A stretch of 64,000 nt of DNA from Caulobacter radicis (GTDB taxonomy: Bacteria; Pseudomonadota; Alphaproteobacteria; Caulobacterales; Caulobacteraceae): positions 158,443 to 222,442 of the forward strand of contig NZ_QDKO01000015.1 in assembly GCF_003094615.1 (NCBI RefSeq), in the 5' to 3' direction. The position numbers and the translations under genes are program-made. This document shows positions 34,431-42,526 of this stretch, piece by piece. How positions within the stretch are numbered: position 1 is the first letter of the stretch; each line of letters opens with the position of its first letter. The notes under the pieces are model-generated. The model did not search any database and had not been told where the DNA came from. It saw nothing but the letters and a program-made list of their open reading frames with translations.

Positions 34431-35200
34431 GCAGCGAAGCCCTCGAAGATCAGGTTGTCGCAATGGTCGGAAACGGCGTCCCACTGCTCGGGCGAGCGCA
34501 CCGTCCAGGCGACGATCGGCATGCCCTTGGCGCGGAAGACGTCGGCGCGGGGGCTCGGCAGCATGTCCAGGCCCAGAGCGAGGAAGTCGGGCCGGGCGAT
34601 CTCGACCTGCTCCAGCGCGGCCAGCGACTTGCGCAGCTCCGGCGCCAGCTTGCGGGCGTTCTCGTCGTTCCAGCCGTAGGAATCCAGGCCCCGCAGCACT
34701 TGCGGATTGTGATCGGCGAACCAGGCGTGGGAATATGGGTTGAAGCCGATCACGGCGATCGGACCATTGTGGTCGATCAGGATCTCCGAGACCTTCTTCT
34801 CCAGCTCGCCGACCTCGCCGAACGGGGTCTTGAGCTCGATCTGGACCATGGCGCGGTGACCGATCACCGCCAGAGCGTCGGCCAGGGTCGGAATGGTCTC
34901 GTCCGTGCCCGACAGCTTCATCGCGCCGAGCTCGGCGGCGGTGTGGTCGCGCAGCCGCCCCTCCACGCCCGTCAGGCGCTCCAGGCGATCGTCGTGGAAG
35001 ACCACCGCCTGGCCGTCGGCCGTCAGCTGGACGTCCAGCTCGATGGAATAGCCTTTCGCGCAGGCGGCCTGGAAGGCGGCCAGCGAGTTCTCGGGCGCGC
35101 CGTCCCGCGTCCACAGCCCCCGGTGCGCGATCGGCGGATCGAAGAGGCGCTCCCACGCCTCGCCGAACACCTCGGTCCCGGGCCGCGGACGCGCGCGCAT
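34427..35200 (-). CDS. glycerophosphodiester phosphodiesterase
   Basis: The 257-residue protein has the GDPD hallmark: Ile-Ala-His-Arg-Gly near residue 25, Glu-Asn-Ser, Ile-Glu-Leu-Asp-Val-Gln, Val-Val-Phe-His-Asp-Asp, and Val-Gln-Ile-Glu-Leu-Lys-Thr. These residues bind calcium and split glycerophosphodiesters from lipid turnover into glycerol-3-phosphate and an alcohol. No signal peptide, so cytoplasmic. Its ATG overlaps the RidA stop (ATGA) and its stop overlaps the next start (GTGA). Confidence 0.9.
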   Translation of the reverse strand: MRARPRPGTEVFGEAWERLFDPPIAHRGLWTRDGAPENSLAAFQAACAKGYSIELDVQLTADGQAVVFHDDRLERLTGVEGRLRDHTAAELGAMKLSGTDETIPTLADALAVIGHRAMVQIELKTPFGEVGELEKKVSEILIDHNGPIAVIGFNPYSHAWFADHNPQVLRGLDSYGWNDENARKLAPELRKSLAALEQVEIARPDFLALGLDMLPSPRADVFRAKGMPIVAWTVRSPEQWDAVSDHCDNLIFEGFAA

Positions 35201-35658
35201 CAGAAGACCTCCACCACCGCGTCGACCTCGACGGCGAAGCCCAGCGGCAGCTTGTAGACGCCGACGGCCGAGCGGGCGTGGCGGCCGGCGTCGCCGAACA
35301 CCTCGACCATCAGGTCCGAGCAGCCGTTGATGACCTTGGGGATGTCGATGAAGTCGGGGCCGGCCTGCACGAAGCCGCCCAGCTTGACCACCCGGGCTAC
35401 CTTGTCGAGGTCGCCGACCGCGGCCTTGATCTGGGCCAGCAGGTTGACGCCGCACAGCCGGGCGGCCTTCTGGGCGGTCTCCAGGTCGACGTCGACGCCG
35501 ACCGTGCCCTTGATGCCGCCGGCCGGATCGATCGAGATCTGGCCCGAGATGTGGACGAGGTTGCCCGAGCGCACGAACGGCACGTAGTTGGCCACCGGGG
35601 CCACCGGCTGCGGCAGCGTGATCCCCAGGCCCGCCAGACGCTCTTCCACCTTCGACAT
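35200..35658 (-). CDS. RidA-family protein
   Basis: The 152-residue protein belongs to the YjgF/RidA family: Val-His-Ile-Ser-Gly-Gln near the N-terminus and a late Arg-Ser-Ala-Val-Gly-Val-Tyr-Lys-Leu-Pro-Leu-Gly. The Arg in ARSAVG is that which in RidA enzymes binds the carboxylate of the enamine/imine substrate. It hydrolyses reactive 2-aminoacrylate-type intermediates from PLP enzymes, or has a related role. The longer sequence places it in the YjgH-like group. It is first gene of the operon. Confidence 0.85.
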   Translation of the reverse strand: MSKVEERLAGLGITLPQPVAPVANYVPFVRSGNLVHISGQISIDPAGGIKGTVGVDVDLETAQKAARLCGVNLLAQIKAAVGDLDKVARVVKLGGFVQAGPDFIDIPKVINGCSDLMVEVFGDAGRHARSAVGVYKLPLGFAVEVDAVVEVF

Positions 35659-35706
35659 TCAAACGCTCCCTTACCGAGAGCGCATGCTTAGCAAGGGCGG
35701 GCCTTC

Positions 35707-35785
35707 GCACAAGAAAAAAGGCCCGGACCGCGAGGTCCGGGCCAAGGCGCACAAGAAAAAAGGCCCGGACCGCGAGGTCCGAGCC
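35707..35785 (-). terminator. tandemly duplicated rho-independent terminator after the phasin gene
   Basis: On the minus strand two nearly identical 37-nt units (35785-35749 and 35743-35707, one mismatch, 42-bp period) each form a stem of GGCCCGGACC/GGTCCGGGCC type followed by TTTTTTCTTG. They end the phasin transcript, with the duplicate perhaps giving double-strength termination before the RidA operon. Confidence 0.88.
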
Positions 35786-35842
35786 TGAAGGCTGGGTAGA
35801 CTTGTGAAACGGCCCGTAAGCAGGGCCGTTCCAAATCTCGAC

Positions 35843-36277
35843 TTAGCGAGCGGCCTGGAACTTCTCGACCGTGGCGGTGACGCGCTCGTTCAGCGGCTTC
35901 ACCGAGTCCTTGATCGAGGCCGAGACGATCTCCGAGGCCTTGCTCAGCTGGGCGATGTAGGCTTCCAGCGCCGACTTGGCCCAGGCGGTCTGCAGTTCGA
36001 CGGCTTCCTGCACGCTCTTGGCGCCGGCCAGGGCCTTGGCCGCGGCGACTTGATCCTCGGCGGCCTTCTTCGAGTAGGCGAAGGCTTCGGCGCCCAGGGC
36101 TTCAGCGCCCTTCGTGGCGGCCGTCACCGAGGCGACGACGGCTTCGAGGTTCTTCTTGGAATGGGTGTTGGCTTCGGCCAGGGCGGCCAGCGACTTCTCG
36201 ACACCATCCTTGAACGCTTGGTTGCTGGCGGTGGAGTATTGCTCGACGGTGCTCTTCAGGGTCTCGGTGACGGCCAT
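35843..36277 (-). CDS. phasin family protein
   Basis: The ATG at 36277 gives 144 residues. The whole sequence is Ala-rich amphipathic helix with Glu-Gln-Tyr-Ser, Lys-Lys-Asn-Leu-Glu-Ala-Val, and Val-Glu-Leu-Gln-Thr-Ala-Trp-Ala-Lys-Ser-Ala-Leu-Glu-Ala-Tyr, the last typical of the phasin_2 family. Such proteins coat polyhydroxybutyrate granules and control their size. No polymerase gene is in the window. The upstream region has inverted TGCA-type repeats that may be the operator for a PhaR-like repressor. It is ended by a doubled terminator. Confidence 0.88.
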   Translation of the reverse strand: MAVTETLKSTVEQYSTASNQAFKDGVEKSLAALAEANTHSKKNLEAVVASVTAATKGAEALGAEAFAYSKKAAEDQVAAAKALAGAKSVQEAVELQTAWAKSALEAYIAQLSKASEIVSASIKDSVKPLNERVTATVEKFQAAR

Positions 36278-36375
36278 GGGGAGGGCTCCTGGGCGGGTCA
36301 TGGTGGGACGACGCGACCTTGTTAGGGTTTTCGGCCGCGATCCCGCGCCATGCGTTGGGACGACATGGTTTTCTC

Positions 36376-36413
36376 ATGTTGCAGTGCAGCAGTCAAACGA
36401 TTTTGTGCAGCGC
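36376..36413. promoter_or_regulatory. TGCA-rich palindromes, candidate PhaR-like operator
   Basis: TTGCAGTGCA at about 36378-36387 and the perfect inverted GTGC-AGC-GCAC at 36404-36414 lie about 100 bp upstream of the phasin start. PhaR regulators of alphaproteobacteria bind similar CTGC/GCAG repeats at phasin promoters. The remaining 317 bp between phasin and dacA (36278-36594) is comparatively AT-rich, with no other clear feature. Confidence 0.4.
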
Positions 36414-36612
36414 ACCATAACCCTAGGTGAAGCTGCTCCGTGCCCTGAGCGCATGACGAGCGAAGCGTTGCCGCAACGCCCAAGTTTTATCTTAATGTGC
36501 GGCGAAATCGCTCACCAGTTGTTTACTTTGGCGTAAGGCGACAACGCGCATGCTAGCTCTCACGCGTGTGGCGGTGCGGAACCGCTCAGTTCAAATGACG
36601 GACGTTTGTCGC

Positions 36613-37923
36613 ATGTTCGCCAAGCTTAACTCCGCCCGTCGTCTCCTCGTCGCCGCCGGCCTCGCCGCGGCTACGCTGGTTGGCGTCGCTGCTCCCACCG
36701 TCGCTTCGGCCCAGATCCCGTACCTGCAGCTGAACGCCGCCGAACCCAAGTACGCGGCCATCGTGATCGACGCCAACTCGGGCGAGGTCCTTTACGACAA
36801 ACGGGCCGACAGCCCCCGCTATCCGGCCTCGGTCACCAAGGTGATGACGCTGTACCTCACCTTCGAGGCGCTCAGCGAAGGCCGCCTGAAGCTGACCGAC
36901 CGCGTGCCGATCTCGCCGCGCGCCGCCGCCCAGGCCCCGACCAAGATGGGCCTGCGGCCGGGCGACAGCCTCAGCGTCGACGAGGCGATTCGCGCCATGG
37001 CCGTGAAGTCGGCCAACGACATCGCCACCGCCATGGCCGAGAAGCTGGGCGGCAGCGAAAGCCGCTTCGCCGCCCTGATGACCCTGCGGGGCCAGGAGCT
37101 GGGCATGCGCAACACCCGCTTCGTCAACGCCTCGGGCCTGCCCGACAGCCGCCAGATCAGCACTGCCCGCGACCTGGCCATCCTGTCGCGCGCCACGATG
37201 CGCGACTTCCCGCAGTATTATTCCTACTTCAGCCTCAAGGGCTTCGAGTTCCGCGGCGGCTATGTCCGCGGCCACAACCGCCTGCTGTCGAGCATGGAAG
37301 GCTTCGACGGCCTGAAGACCGGCTACACCAATGCGTCGGGCTACAACCTCGCCGGCTCGGCCGTGCGCGACGGCCGCCGCCTGATCGCCGTGGTCCTGGG
37401 CGGCTCGTCGACCGCCTGGCGCGACAACAACATGGAAGACCTGCTGACCACCGGCTTCGACGTGATGCGCCGCCGCTCGCACGGCGAGCGCACCAGCATC
37501 GCCGCCAACCTGTACGAGGACGATCCGACCGGCCCGATCATGCGCCCCTCGTCGGAAGAGGGCGACGGCGACCAGGCCGGCCTGAAGATCGTGCTGACCG
37601 ACAATCCCAAGCCCGCCCCGGTGAAGGTCTCGCCCACCCTCAAGGCCGCCAAGGACGCCGCCAAGCCGGCCCCGAAGAAGGCCAAGGGCGAATGGAGCGT
37701 CCAGGTCGGCGCCTTCCAGTCCAAGAGCCTGGCCAACAAGCAGCTGGGCATCGTCCGCGATCGCTTCGCCAAGGCCGTGGTCGACGCCGAGGGCGCCGTG
37801 GTCAGCGCCGCCGGCGGCGCCTTCCGCGCCCAGTTCCAGGGCATGACCGCCGACGCCGCCCGCGCGGCCTGCTCGGCGATCACCGCCAAGCGCCAGCCCT
37901 GCATGGTCATCGCCCCGCGCTGA
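36613..37923 (+). CDS. D-alanyl-D-alanine carboxypeptidase with SPOR domain
   Basis: I use ATG 36613 (an upstream ATG at 36595 is possible), giving 436 residues with a signal peptide cut near Ala-Ser-Ala-Gln. The penicillin-binding fold shows Ser73-Val-Thr-Lys76, Ser133-Ala-Asn135 and Lys235-Thr-Gly, so it is an S11 enzyme of the DacA/PBP5 type that trims the pentapeptide of peptidoglycan. After a Lys/Pro/Ala-rich linker the last 75 residues form a SPOR domain (Trp-Ser-Val-Gln-Val-Gly-Ala-Phe), which binds denuded glycan and often localises to the division site. It stands near mipZ but is separated by a terminator. Confidence 0.9.
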   Translation: MFAKLNSARRLLVAAGLAAATLVGVAAPTVASAQIPYLQLNAAEPKYAAIVIDANSGEVLYDKRADSPRYPASVTKVMTLYLTFEALSEGRLKLTDRVPISPRAAAQAPTKMGLRPGDSLSVDEAIRAMAVKSANDIATAMAEKLGGSESRFAALMTLRGQELGMRNTRFVNASGLPDSRQISTARDLAILSRATMRDFPQYYSYFSLKGFEFRGGYVRGHNRLLSSMEGFDGLKTGYTNASGYNLAGSAVRDGRRLIAVVLGGSSTAWRDNNMEDLLTTGFDVMRRRSHGERTSIAANLYEDDPTGPIMRPSSEEGDGDQAGLKIVLTDNPKPAPVKVSPTLKAAKDAAKPAPKKAKGEWSVQVGAFQSKSLANKQLGIVRDRFAKAVVDAEGAVVSAAGGAFRAQFQGMTADAARAACSAITAKRQPCMVIAPR

Positions 37924-37946
37924 TCCTGGGCAGAGCCAGAAACAGG

Positions 37947-37978
37947 AAAGCCGGCGACCTCGCGGTGGCCGGCTTTTT
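37947..37978 (+). terminator. rho-independent terminator of the carboxypeptidase gene
   Basis: A 9-bp stem (37947-37955 with 37968-37976) followed by T residues lies 25 bp after the stop. Confidence 0.88.
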
Positions 37979-37995
37979 CTTTGGCCGTGCGTGGC

Positions 37996-38106
37996 CCTCG
38001 TCCTTCGACAGGCTCAGGATGAGGACCATGGCAGGCACGCAGATCAGCGCGCCTTCAGATCATCGGCGCTGCAAAAACCTAATCCTGAGCTTGTCGAAGG
38101 ACGAGG
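37996..38106. repeat. inverted repeat with CTTCGACA-type arms
   Basis: Arms 37996-38024 and 38078-38106 are reverse complements over 29 bases with two mismatches. The motif TCCTTCGACAGGCTCAGGAT is common as an intergenic repeat in alphaproteobacteria. It separates the carboxypeptidase gene from the convergent J-domain gene. Confidence 0.75.
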
Positions 38107-38109
38107 TTT

Positions 38110-38541
38110 TCACCGCCCTTTCAGCAGCCGGTCCCGCGCCGCGTTGAGCTGCGCCGCCAGACCCGCCGTGCCGCCCTTGTCGGGATGGGCCAAACGGATC
38201 AGGCGGGCATAGGCGGCCTGGATCTCGTCGGGGCCGGCCTTGGCGTCGACGCCGAGGATCGAGCGGGCCTCGCTGGCCGACAGCTGGGCCTTGCCGGGCT
38301 CGGCGACCTTGCGGACCACCGGCCGCTGGCGGGCCGAGGTGGCGCACCACAGCCCCAACACGCACAGCGCCAGGGTCGCCGGCCATTGGCTGCGCACGCC
38401 GGCATAGGCCGCCGCGGCGAAAGCAGCGGCCGAGGCCACGCCGGCGCCGACGCGCCAGCCCTCGCCGACCAGCAGCGGTTTACGCTTGCCCCACAGCAGC
38501 CAGGCGACGACCACCGCGCCGAGGATCAGATAGAACAGCAT
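38110..38541 (-). CDS. membrane-anchored J-domain protein
   Basis: The 143-residue protein starts with a membrane helix of about 17 residues (Leu-Phe-Tyr-Leu-Ile-Leu-Gly-Ala), has a second hydrophobic stretch near 38-68, and ends in a J-domain (about 88-140) with the key His-Pro-Asp in Arg-Leu-Ala-His-Pro-Asp-Lys-Gly-Gly. It resembles the TIM14/DjlA-like small membrane J-proteins that stimulate DnaK at a membrane. The start ATG 38541 lies 28 bp after mipZ, so it may be cotranscribed with it. Confidence 0.85.
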   Translation of the reverse strand: MLFYLILGAVVVAWLLWGKRKPLLVGEGWRVGAGVASAAAFAAAAYAGVRSQWPATLALCVLGLWCATSARQRPVVRKVAEPGKAQLSASEARSILGVDAKAGPDEIQAAYARLIRLAHPDKGGTAGLAAQLNAARDRLLKGR

Positions 38542-38569
38542 GCGCGGACTCAGGCGCCGCCCCAGCGGG

Positions 38570-39406
38570 TTACTGGGCGGCGAGCAGAGTTTCGCCCGAG
38601 AAGGCGGCCAGGCCAAGCGAATGCATCAGCGCCCGCAGCTCCTGGCGAGCGGCCAGGTGCTGCAACGACACCGGCACCGGGCGCACCTGGGTCGACAGGT
38701 CGGCGATGGTCAGGCCGAACGGGAACAGCTCGCGATAGATCACGCGGTCGCGCAGGCCGGGGCCCATGCGGAAGCCCACGCGCTTGGCCAGGGCCGTCAG
38801 GCGGTCTTCCAGGCGCTTGCGGTTACGGGCCTCGGTGGTGGCCAGGCGGTTTCGCAGCACCACCCAGTCCAGCGGCTGGCGCTGGCCGGCCATGGCGCGG
38901 GCCTTGCGAGCCTCCCACACCGTCTGAGAATAGAGGCTGGGCTTCTGCAGCTCCATGGTCACCGGGTCGACGTGGCCCAGCATGTCGAAGTCGACGAAGC
39001 TGTCGTTCATCGGCGTGACGATCAGGTCGGCCAGGCCGTGGGCCATGCGCGTGATCTGGGTGTCGCCCCCGGGGGTGTCGATCAGCACGAAGTCGGCGAC
39101 CTCGCGCGCGGCCAGGAAGGCCTTCTCGAACGCGGCCACCTGCTCGGCCTCGGACGACGCCGCCAAAGCGATGTCGTCGTCGCTGAGGCGGAAGGTCTGC
39201 GGCATCGGCAGCTTGACGTCGTTGCCGGCCAGCCAGGCCGCGCGGTTCTCGCAGAACCGCATGCTGGTGCACTGGCGCAGGTCCAGGTCCATGATCGCGA
39301 CCCGGGCGCCGCCGTACAGCAGCGACGTCATCAGGTGCATAGCGATGGTGGACTTGCCGGCCCCGCCCTTTTCGTTGCCGACGACGATCACGCGCGTTTC
39401 GGCCAT
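38570..39406 (-). CDS. mipZ: cell division plane regulator MipZ
   Basis: The 278-residue ParA-type ATPase has the deviant Walker A Lys13-Gly-Gly-Ala-Gly-Lys18-Ser-Thr and Asp42 in Met-Asp-Leu-Asp-Leu-Arg. It matches C. crescentus MipZ in long blocks, for example the segments around Asn-Asp-Ser-Phe-Val-Asp-Phe-Asp-Met-Leu-Gly, Trp-Val-Val-Leu-Arg-Asn-Arg-Leu and the C-terminal Gln-His-Leu-Ala-Ala-Arg-Gln-Glu-Leu-Arg. MipZ forms a gradient from ParB at the poles and inhibits FtsZ so that division occurs near midcell. Two GANTC sites lie 24-37 bp upstream of the ATG. It is followed by the J-domain gene. Confidence 0.96.
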   Translation of the reverse strand: MAETRVIVVGNEKGGAGKSTIAMHLMTSLLYGGARVAIMDLDLRQCTSMRFCENRAAWLAGNDVKLPMPQTFRLSDDDIALAASSEAEQVAAFEKAFLAAREVADFVLIDTPGGDTQITRMAHGLADLIVTPMNDSFVDFDMLGHVDPVTMELQKPSLYSQTVWEARKARAMAGQRQPLDWVVLRNRLATTEARNRKRLEDRLTALAKRVGFRMGPGLRDRVIYRELFPFGLTIADLSTQVRPVPVSLQHLAARQELRALMHSLGLAAFSGETLLAAQ

Positions 39407-39429
39407 AGGCTTCTTCCTTCGTTCCGCCC

Positions 39430-39443
39430 GACTCGGGCGAATC
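39430..39443. promoter_or_regulatory. paired GANTC (CcrM) sites in the mipZ promoter
   Basis: GACTC (39430-39434) and GAATC (39439-39443) are four bases apart, just upstream of mipZ and divergent from panC. In C. crescentus, methylation of GANTC sites in the mipZ promoter by CcrM is known to activate transcription, so cell cycle control is expected to be conserved here. Confidence 0.7.
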
Positions 39444-39611
39444 TAACCAAAATCTTAACGCGCATGAAACGCCCTGCGCGCTCCTAGCGTCAATCTTATG
39501 GCGCCCTGCGTCCACAGAACTCGGTGTCGCAGGTGGACCCGATGTCCCATATCGGCCATAAGCCGCGCGTCCGAACGCTCGTTTTTGCGTCGCAGCAGAG
39601 TTCCCTCCGAC

Positions 39612-40463
39612 ATGACCCGTATCGTCCGCACCGTCGCCGAATTGCGTGAGCAGGTCCGCGCCTGGAAAGCCGCCGGCGAGCAGGTGGGCCTGATCCCGAC
39701 CATGGGCGCGCTGCATGACGGCCACCTGTCGCTGGTCCGCCTGGCCCAGACCCGGGTGAAGCGCACCGTGGCCAGCGTCTTCGTCAACCCCAAGCAGTTC
39801 GCCCCACACGAGGACTTCGACGCCTATCCGCGCGGCGAAACCCGCGACGCCCAGCTGCTGGAAAGCGCCGGCTGCGACCTGCTGTTCGCCCCCAGCGCCG
39901 CCGAGATGTACCCCCAGGGCTTCTCGACCACGATCAACCTGACGGGCGTCTCCGAACCGCTGGAAGGCGCGGCCCGCCCGCAGTTCTTCGGCGGCGTGGC
40001 CACCGTGGTCACCAAGCTGCTGATCCAGGCCGAGCCGGACATCGCCGTCTTCGGCGAGAAGGACTACCAGCAGCTCCAGGTCATCCGCCGCGTGACCCGC
40101 GACCTTGATTTGCCCGTCGAGATCGTCGGCGCTCCGACCGCCCGGGCCGAGGATGGCCTCGCCCTCTCATCGCGCAACGCCTACCTGTCGACCGAGGAAC
40201 GCGCCGCCGCCGTGGCCCTGCCCGACGCCATGAAGGCCGCCATCGCCGCCGTGCAGGCCGGCGAGCGCGTCGAGACGGCCGAGGCCGCGGGCAAGGCCGC
40301 GCTCGAAGCCGCCGGCTTCAGGCAGGTGGACTATTTCGATTTCCGCGACGCCGACGACCTGTCGCGCCTGGGCCCCGACGCCCTGCCCTCTGGCGCAAAG
40401 CCGCGCCTGCTGGCGGCCGCCTGGCTGGGCAAGACCCGGCTGATCGACAACATGGGCGCGTGA
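39612..40463 (+). CDS. panC: pantoate-beta-alanine ligase
   Basis: The 283-residue protein is pantothenate synthetase, which joins pantoate and beta-alanine with ATP in vitamin B5 synthesis. It has the nucleotidyl transferase His35-Asp-Gly-His38 motif in Met-Gly-Ala-Leu-His, Val-Phe-Val-Asn-Pro-Lys-Gln-Phe, Phe-Gly-Glu-Lys-Asp-Tyr-Gln-Gln-Leu and the Leu-Ser-Ser-Arg-Asn-Ala-Tyr-Leu loop. Start at ATG 39612 is the family start. Divergent from mipZ with 205 bp in between. Confidence 0.96.
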   Translation: MTRIVRTVAELREQVRAWKAAGEQVGLIPTMGALHDGHLSLVRLAQTRVKRTVASVFVNPKQFAPHEDFDAYPRGETRDAQLLESAGCDLLFAPSAAEMYPQGFSTTINLTGVSEPLEGAARPQFFGGVATVVTKLLIQAEPDIAVFGEKDYQQLQVIRRVTRDLDLPVEIVGAPTARAEDGLALSSRNAYLSTEERAAAVALPDAMKAAIAAVQAGERVETAEAAGKAALEAAGFRQVDYFDFRDADDLSRLGPDALPSGAKPRLLAAAWLGKTRLIDNMGA

Positions 40464-40486
40464 AATGGCGGTGCCTGAAGGCGCCC

Positions 40487-40576
40487 CTAGGCTTTCGCCA
40501 CCAGCGCGATGCCGACGGCGATCATCATCGCCAGGAACAGCAGACCCATGCCGAGCGCCATATAGGCCAGTCGCAT
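40487..40576 (-). CDS. 29-residue membrane peptide
   Basis: This very short frame codes for Met-Arg-Leu-Ala-Tyr followed by about 22 hydrophobic residues (with several Met, Gly and Leu) and the tail Ala-Lys-Ala. It therefore makes a single membrane helix with a positive N-terminus. AGGGAGAG lies six bases before the ATG, a strong ribosome-binding site. Small single-helix proteins of this kind often regulate a membrane enzyme. The gene stands alone between panC and the DUF1489 gene, the latter on the same strand with start 68 bp beyond. Confidence 0.55.
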   Translation of the reverse strand: MRLAYMALGMGLLFLAMMIAVGIALVAKA

Positions 40577-40643
40577 CTTCGCTCTCCCTGAAGAAGGTCG
40601 AGCGAGGATCGTCTCACGCCTCGGTTGATGATCCGCTAAGCGA

Positions 40644-41042
40644 TCACCAGGCGCCCAGCTCCCGGAGTTGGCGAGCCAACTCCGGCGGCATCTCGGCGGC
40701 CTCGCCCTCGGTCAGGTCGGGCGGCGCGTCCTCGGGCTTGAGATAGCGCCAGCCCTGGAAAGCCCGGCGCGGCTGGGGCGCCACCCGGACGATGGCCGGA
40801 TCCACCGTCACCTCGCAGCGCGCGTTCTGCCCCTCGCCCACCGTGTCGATCGCCAGGATGGCCTGGCGGCACAGCACCTGACCCTTGAAGACCCGGTAGA
40901 GCGAGCCGCCGTCGAGGATCTCGTCGATCCGCTTGGGGGTCATGCGGGTGTGCATCACCCAAGGATGACCTTCCTTGTGCCAGGCGACGAGGTCGTCGAT
41001 CGTGTCGCAGCCGACAACCAGCTTGATCATGTGCAGAGCCAT
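40644..41042 (-). CDS. DUF1489 family protein
   Basis: The 132-residue product matches DUF1489: Ile-Lys-Leu-Val-Val-Gly, Arg-Met-Thr-Pro-Lys-Arg, Gly-Gly-Ser-Leu-Tyr-Arg-Val-Phe-Lys-Gly and Phe-Gln-Gly-Trp-Arg-Tyr-Leu. It occurs in most alphaproteobacteria and has no assigned function. The first ATG is well placed for the family. It is followed after 67 bp by the small membrane peptide gene. Confidence 0.82.
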   Translation of the reverse strand: MALHMIKLVVGCDTIDDLVAWHKEGHPWVMHTRMTPKRIDEILDGGSLYRVFKGQVLCRQAILAIDTVGEGQNARCEVTVDPAIVRVAPQPRRAFQGWRYLKPEDAPPDLTEGEAAEMPPELARQLRELGAW

Positions 41043-41211
41043 GGAGCCGATTTAGCGCGCTGCGACGGCCGCGCAAGCGCTCGCCTCCGGCATCTATGTG
41101 ACAACGCTATCATTTAACATCTAGGTCCGGTTCCAGACCGATGATATCGGAGCATCAAGGGAAGAGACGGCGACCGTCGAAGGACGGCGCGATTTCGGGG
41201 GGAATGGGACC

Positions 41212-42513
41212 ATGACGGCGGCTGAGCTCAGCGTTGTCTTCTTTTTACAGATGTTCGTGATCATCGCCGTCAGTCGCCTCGTCGGCTGGCTCGCGAAGAA
41301 GTATCTGGGCCAGCCCCAGGTGGTGGGCGAGATGATCGCCGGCGTGATCCTGGGCCCGTCGCTGTTCGGCCTGCTGGCGCCCGACATCCAGCACATGCTG
41401 TTCCCCAAGGACTCCAAGAGCGTGCTCTATGTCGGCGCCCAGATGGGCGTGGGCCTCTACATGTTCCTGGTCGGCCTCGGCTTCCAGGCCGACCACTTCA
41501 AGAGCAACGCCAAGAGCGCGGCGGCCGTATCGCTGTCGGGCATGGCCGCGCCGTTCCTGGTGGCCGTGGCCATCGCGCCGTGGCTGCTGAGCCTTGGCCT
41601 GTTCGGCAAGGGCATCGACACCTTCCAGGCCACCCTCTTCATGGGCGCGGCGATCTCGATTACCGCCTTCCCGATGCTGGCCCGCATCATCCACGAGCGC
41701 GGCCTCTCGAAGACCCCGCTCGGCACGCTTTCGCTGTCGGCCGGCGCCATCGACGACGCCGGCGCCTGGACGGTGCTGGCCATCGTGCTGGCCACCTTCG
41801 GCGGCGGACCGGCCGTGGCCATCAAGGCCATCGTCGGCGGCGCGGTTTTCGTCGCCTTCATGATCACCCTGGGCCCCAGGCTCCTGGCCCCGCTGGGCCG
41901 CTGGGCCGAGCGCGAAGGCAAGGTCACGCCCAACATCCTGGGCGTGGTGGTCATGCTGTTCATGCTCAGCGCCTGGGCGATGGACGCGGTGGGCATCCAC
42001 GCGGTGTTCGGCGGCTTCATCCTGGGCACGGTGCTGCCGCGCGGCGTGCTGAGCCGCGAGGTCAAGAAGCAGCTGGAGCCGTTCGCGGTCGTCCTGCTGC
42101 TGCCGATGTTCTTCACCTTCTCGGGCCTGCACACCCAGCTGACCATGGTCAACAGCGTCAGCCTGGTCGCCGTGACTCTGGTGATCCTGGCCGGTTCGAT
42201 CCTGGCCAAGGGCGGCGCCTGCTGGGCCGCCGCGCGCCTCACCGGCCAGGACAACGCCACGGCCTGCGGCATCGGCGCCCTGATGAACGCCCGCGGCCTG
42301 ATGGAGCTGATCATCATCAACATCGGCCTGCAGAAGGGCATCATCGGCGCGGCGCTGTTCTCGATGCTGGTGCTGATGGCGATCATCACCACCCTGATGG
42401 CCTCGCCGCTGTTCGAGATCCTCTACGGCAAGGCGGCGCGGGCCCGGGGCGAACTGGGCGCGCTCGACGAGAGCGAGGACGACGACAGCGAACTGGCGAG
42501 GCTGCCGGCATAA
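41212..42513 (+). CDS. CPA2-family cation/proton antiporter (KefB-like)
   Basis: The 433-residue protein has about 12 membrane helices with the family features Gly-Glu-Met-Ile-Ala-Gly-Val-Ile-Leu-Gly-Pro-Ser near residue 42, Gly-Ala-Ile-Asp-Asp-Ala-Gly-Ala-Trp with the transport Asp pair near 184, and Met-Asn-Ala-Arg-Gly-Leu-Met-Glu-Leu-Ile late. Unlike KefB/C it lacks the C-terminal RCK/TrkA domain, so it is a stand-alone Na+/H+ or K+/H+ exchanger. A repeat element follows directly. Confidence 0.85.
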   Translation: MTAAELSVVFFLQMFVIIAVSRLVGWLAKKYLGQPQVVGEMIAGVILGPSLFGLLAPDIQHMLFPKDSKSVLYVGAQMGVGLYMFLVGLGFQADHFKSNAKSAAAVSLSGMAAPFLVAVAIAPWLLSLGLFGKGIDTFQATLFMGAAISITAFPMLARIIHERGLSKTPLGTLSLSAGAIDDAGAWTVLAIVLATFGGGPAVAIKAIVGGAVFVAFMITLGPRLLAPLGRWAEREGKVTPNILGVVVMLFMLSAWAMDAVGIHAVFGGFILGTVLPRGVLSREVKKQLEPFAVVLLLPMFFTFSGLHTQLTMVNSVSLVAVTLVILAGSILAKGGACWAAARLTGQDNATACGIGALMNARGLMELIIINIGLQKGIIGAALFSMLVLMAIITTLMASPLFEILYGKAARARGELGALDESEDDDSELARLPA

Positions 42514-42526
42514 GCCAGCCAATCAC

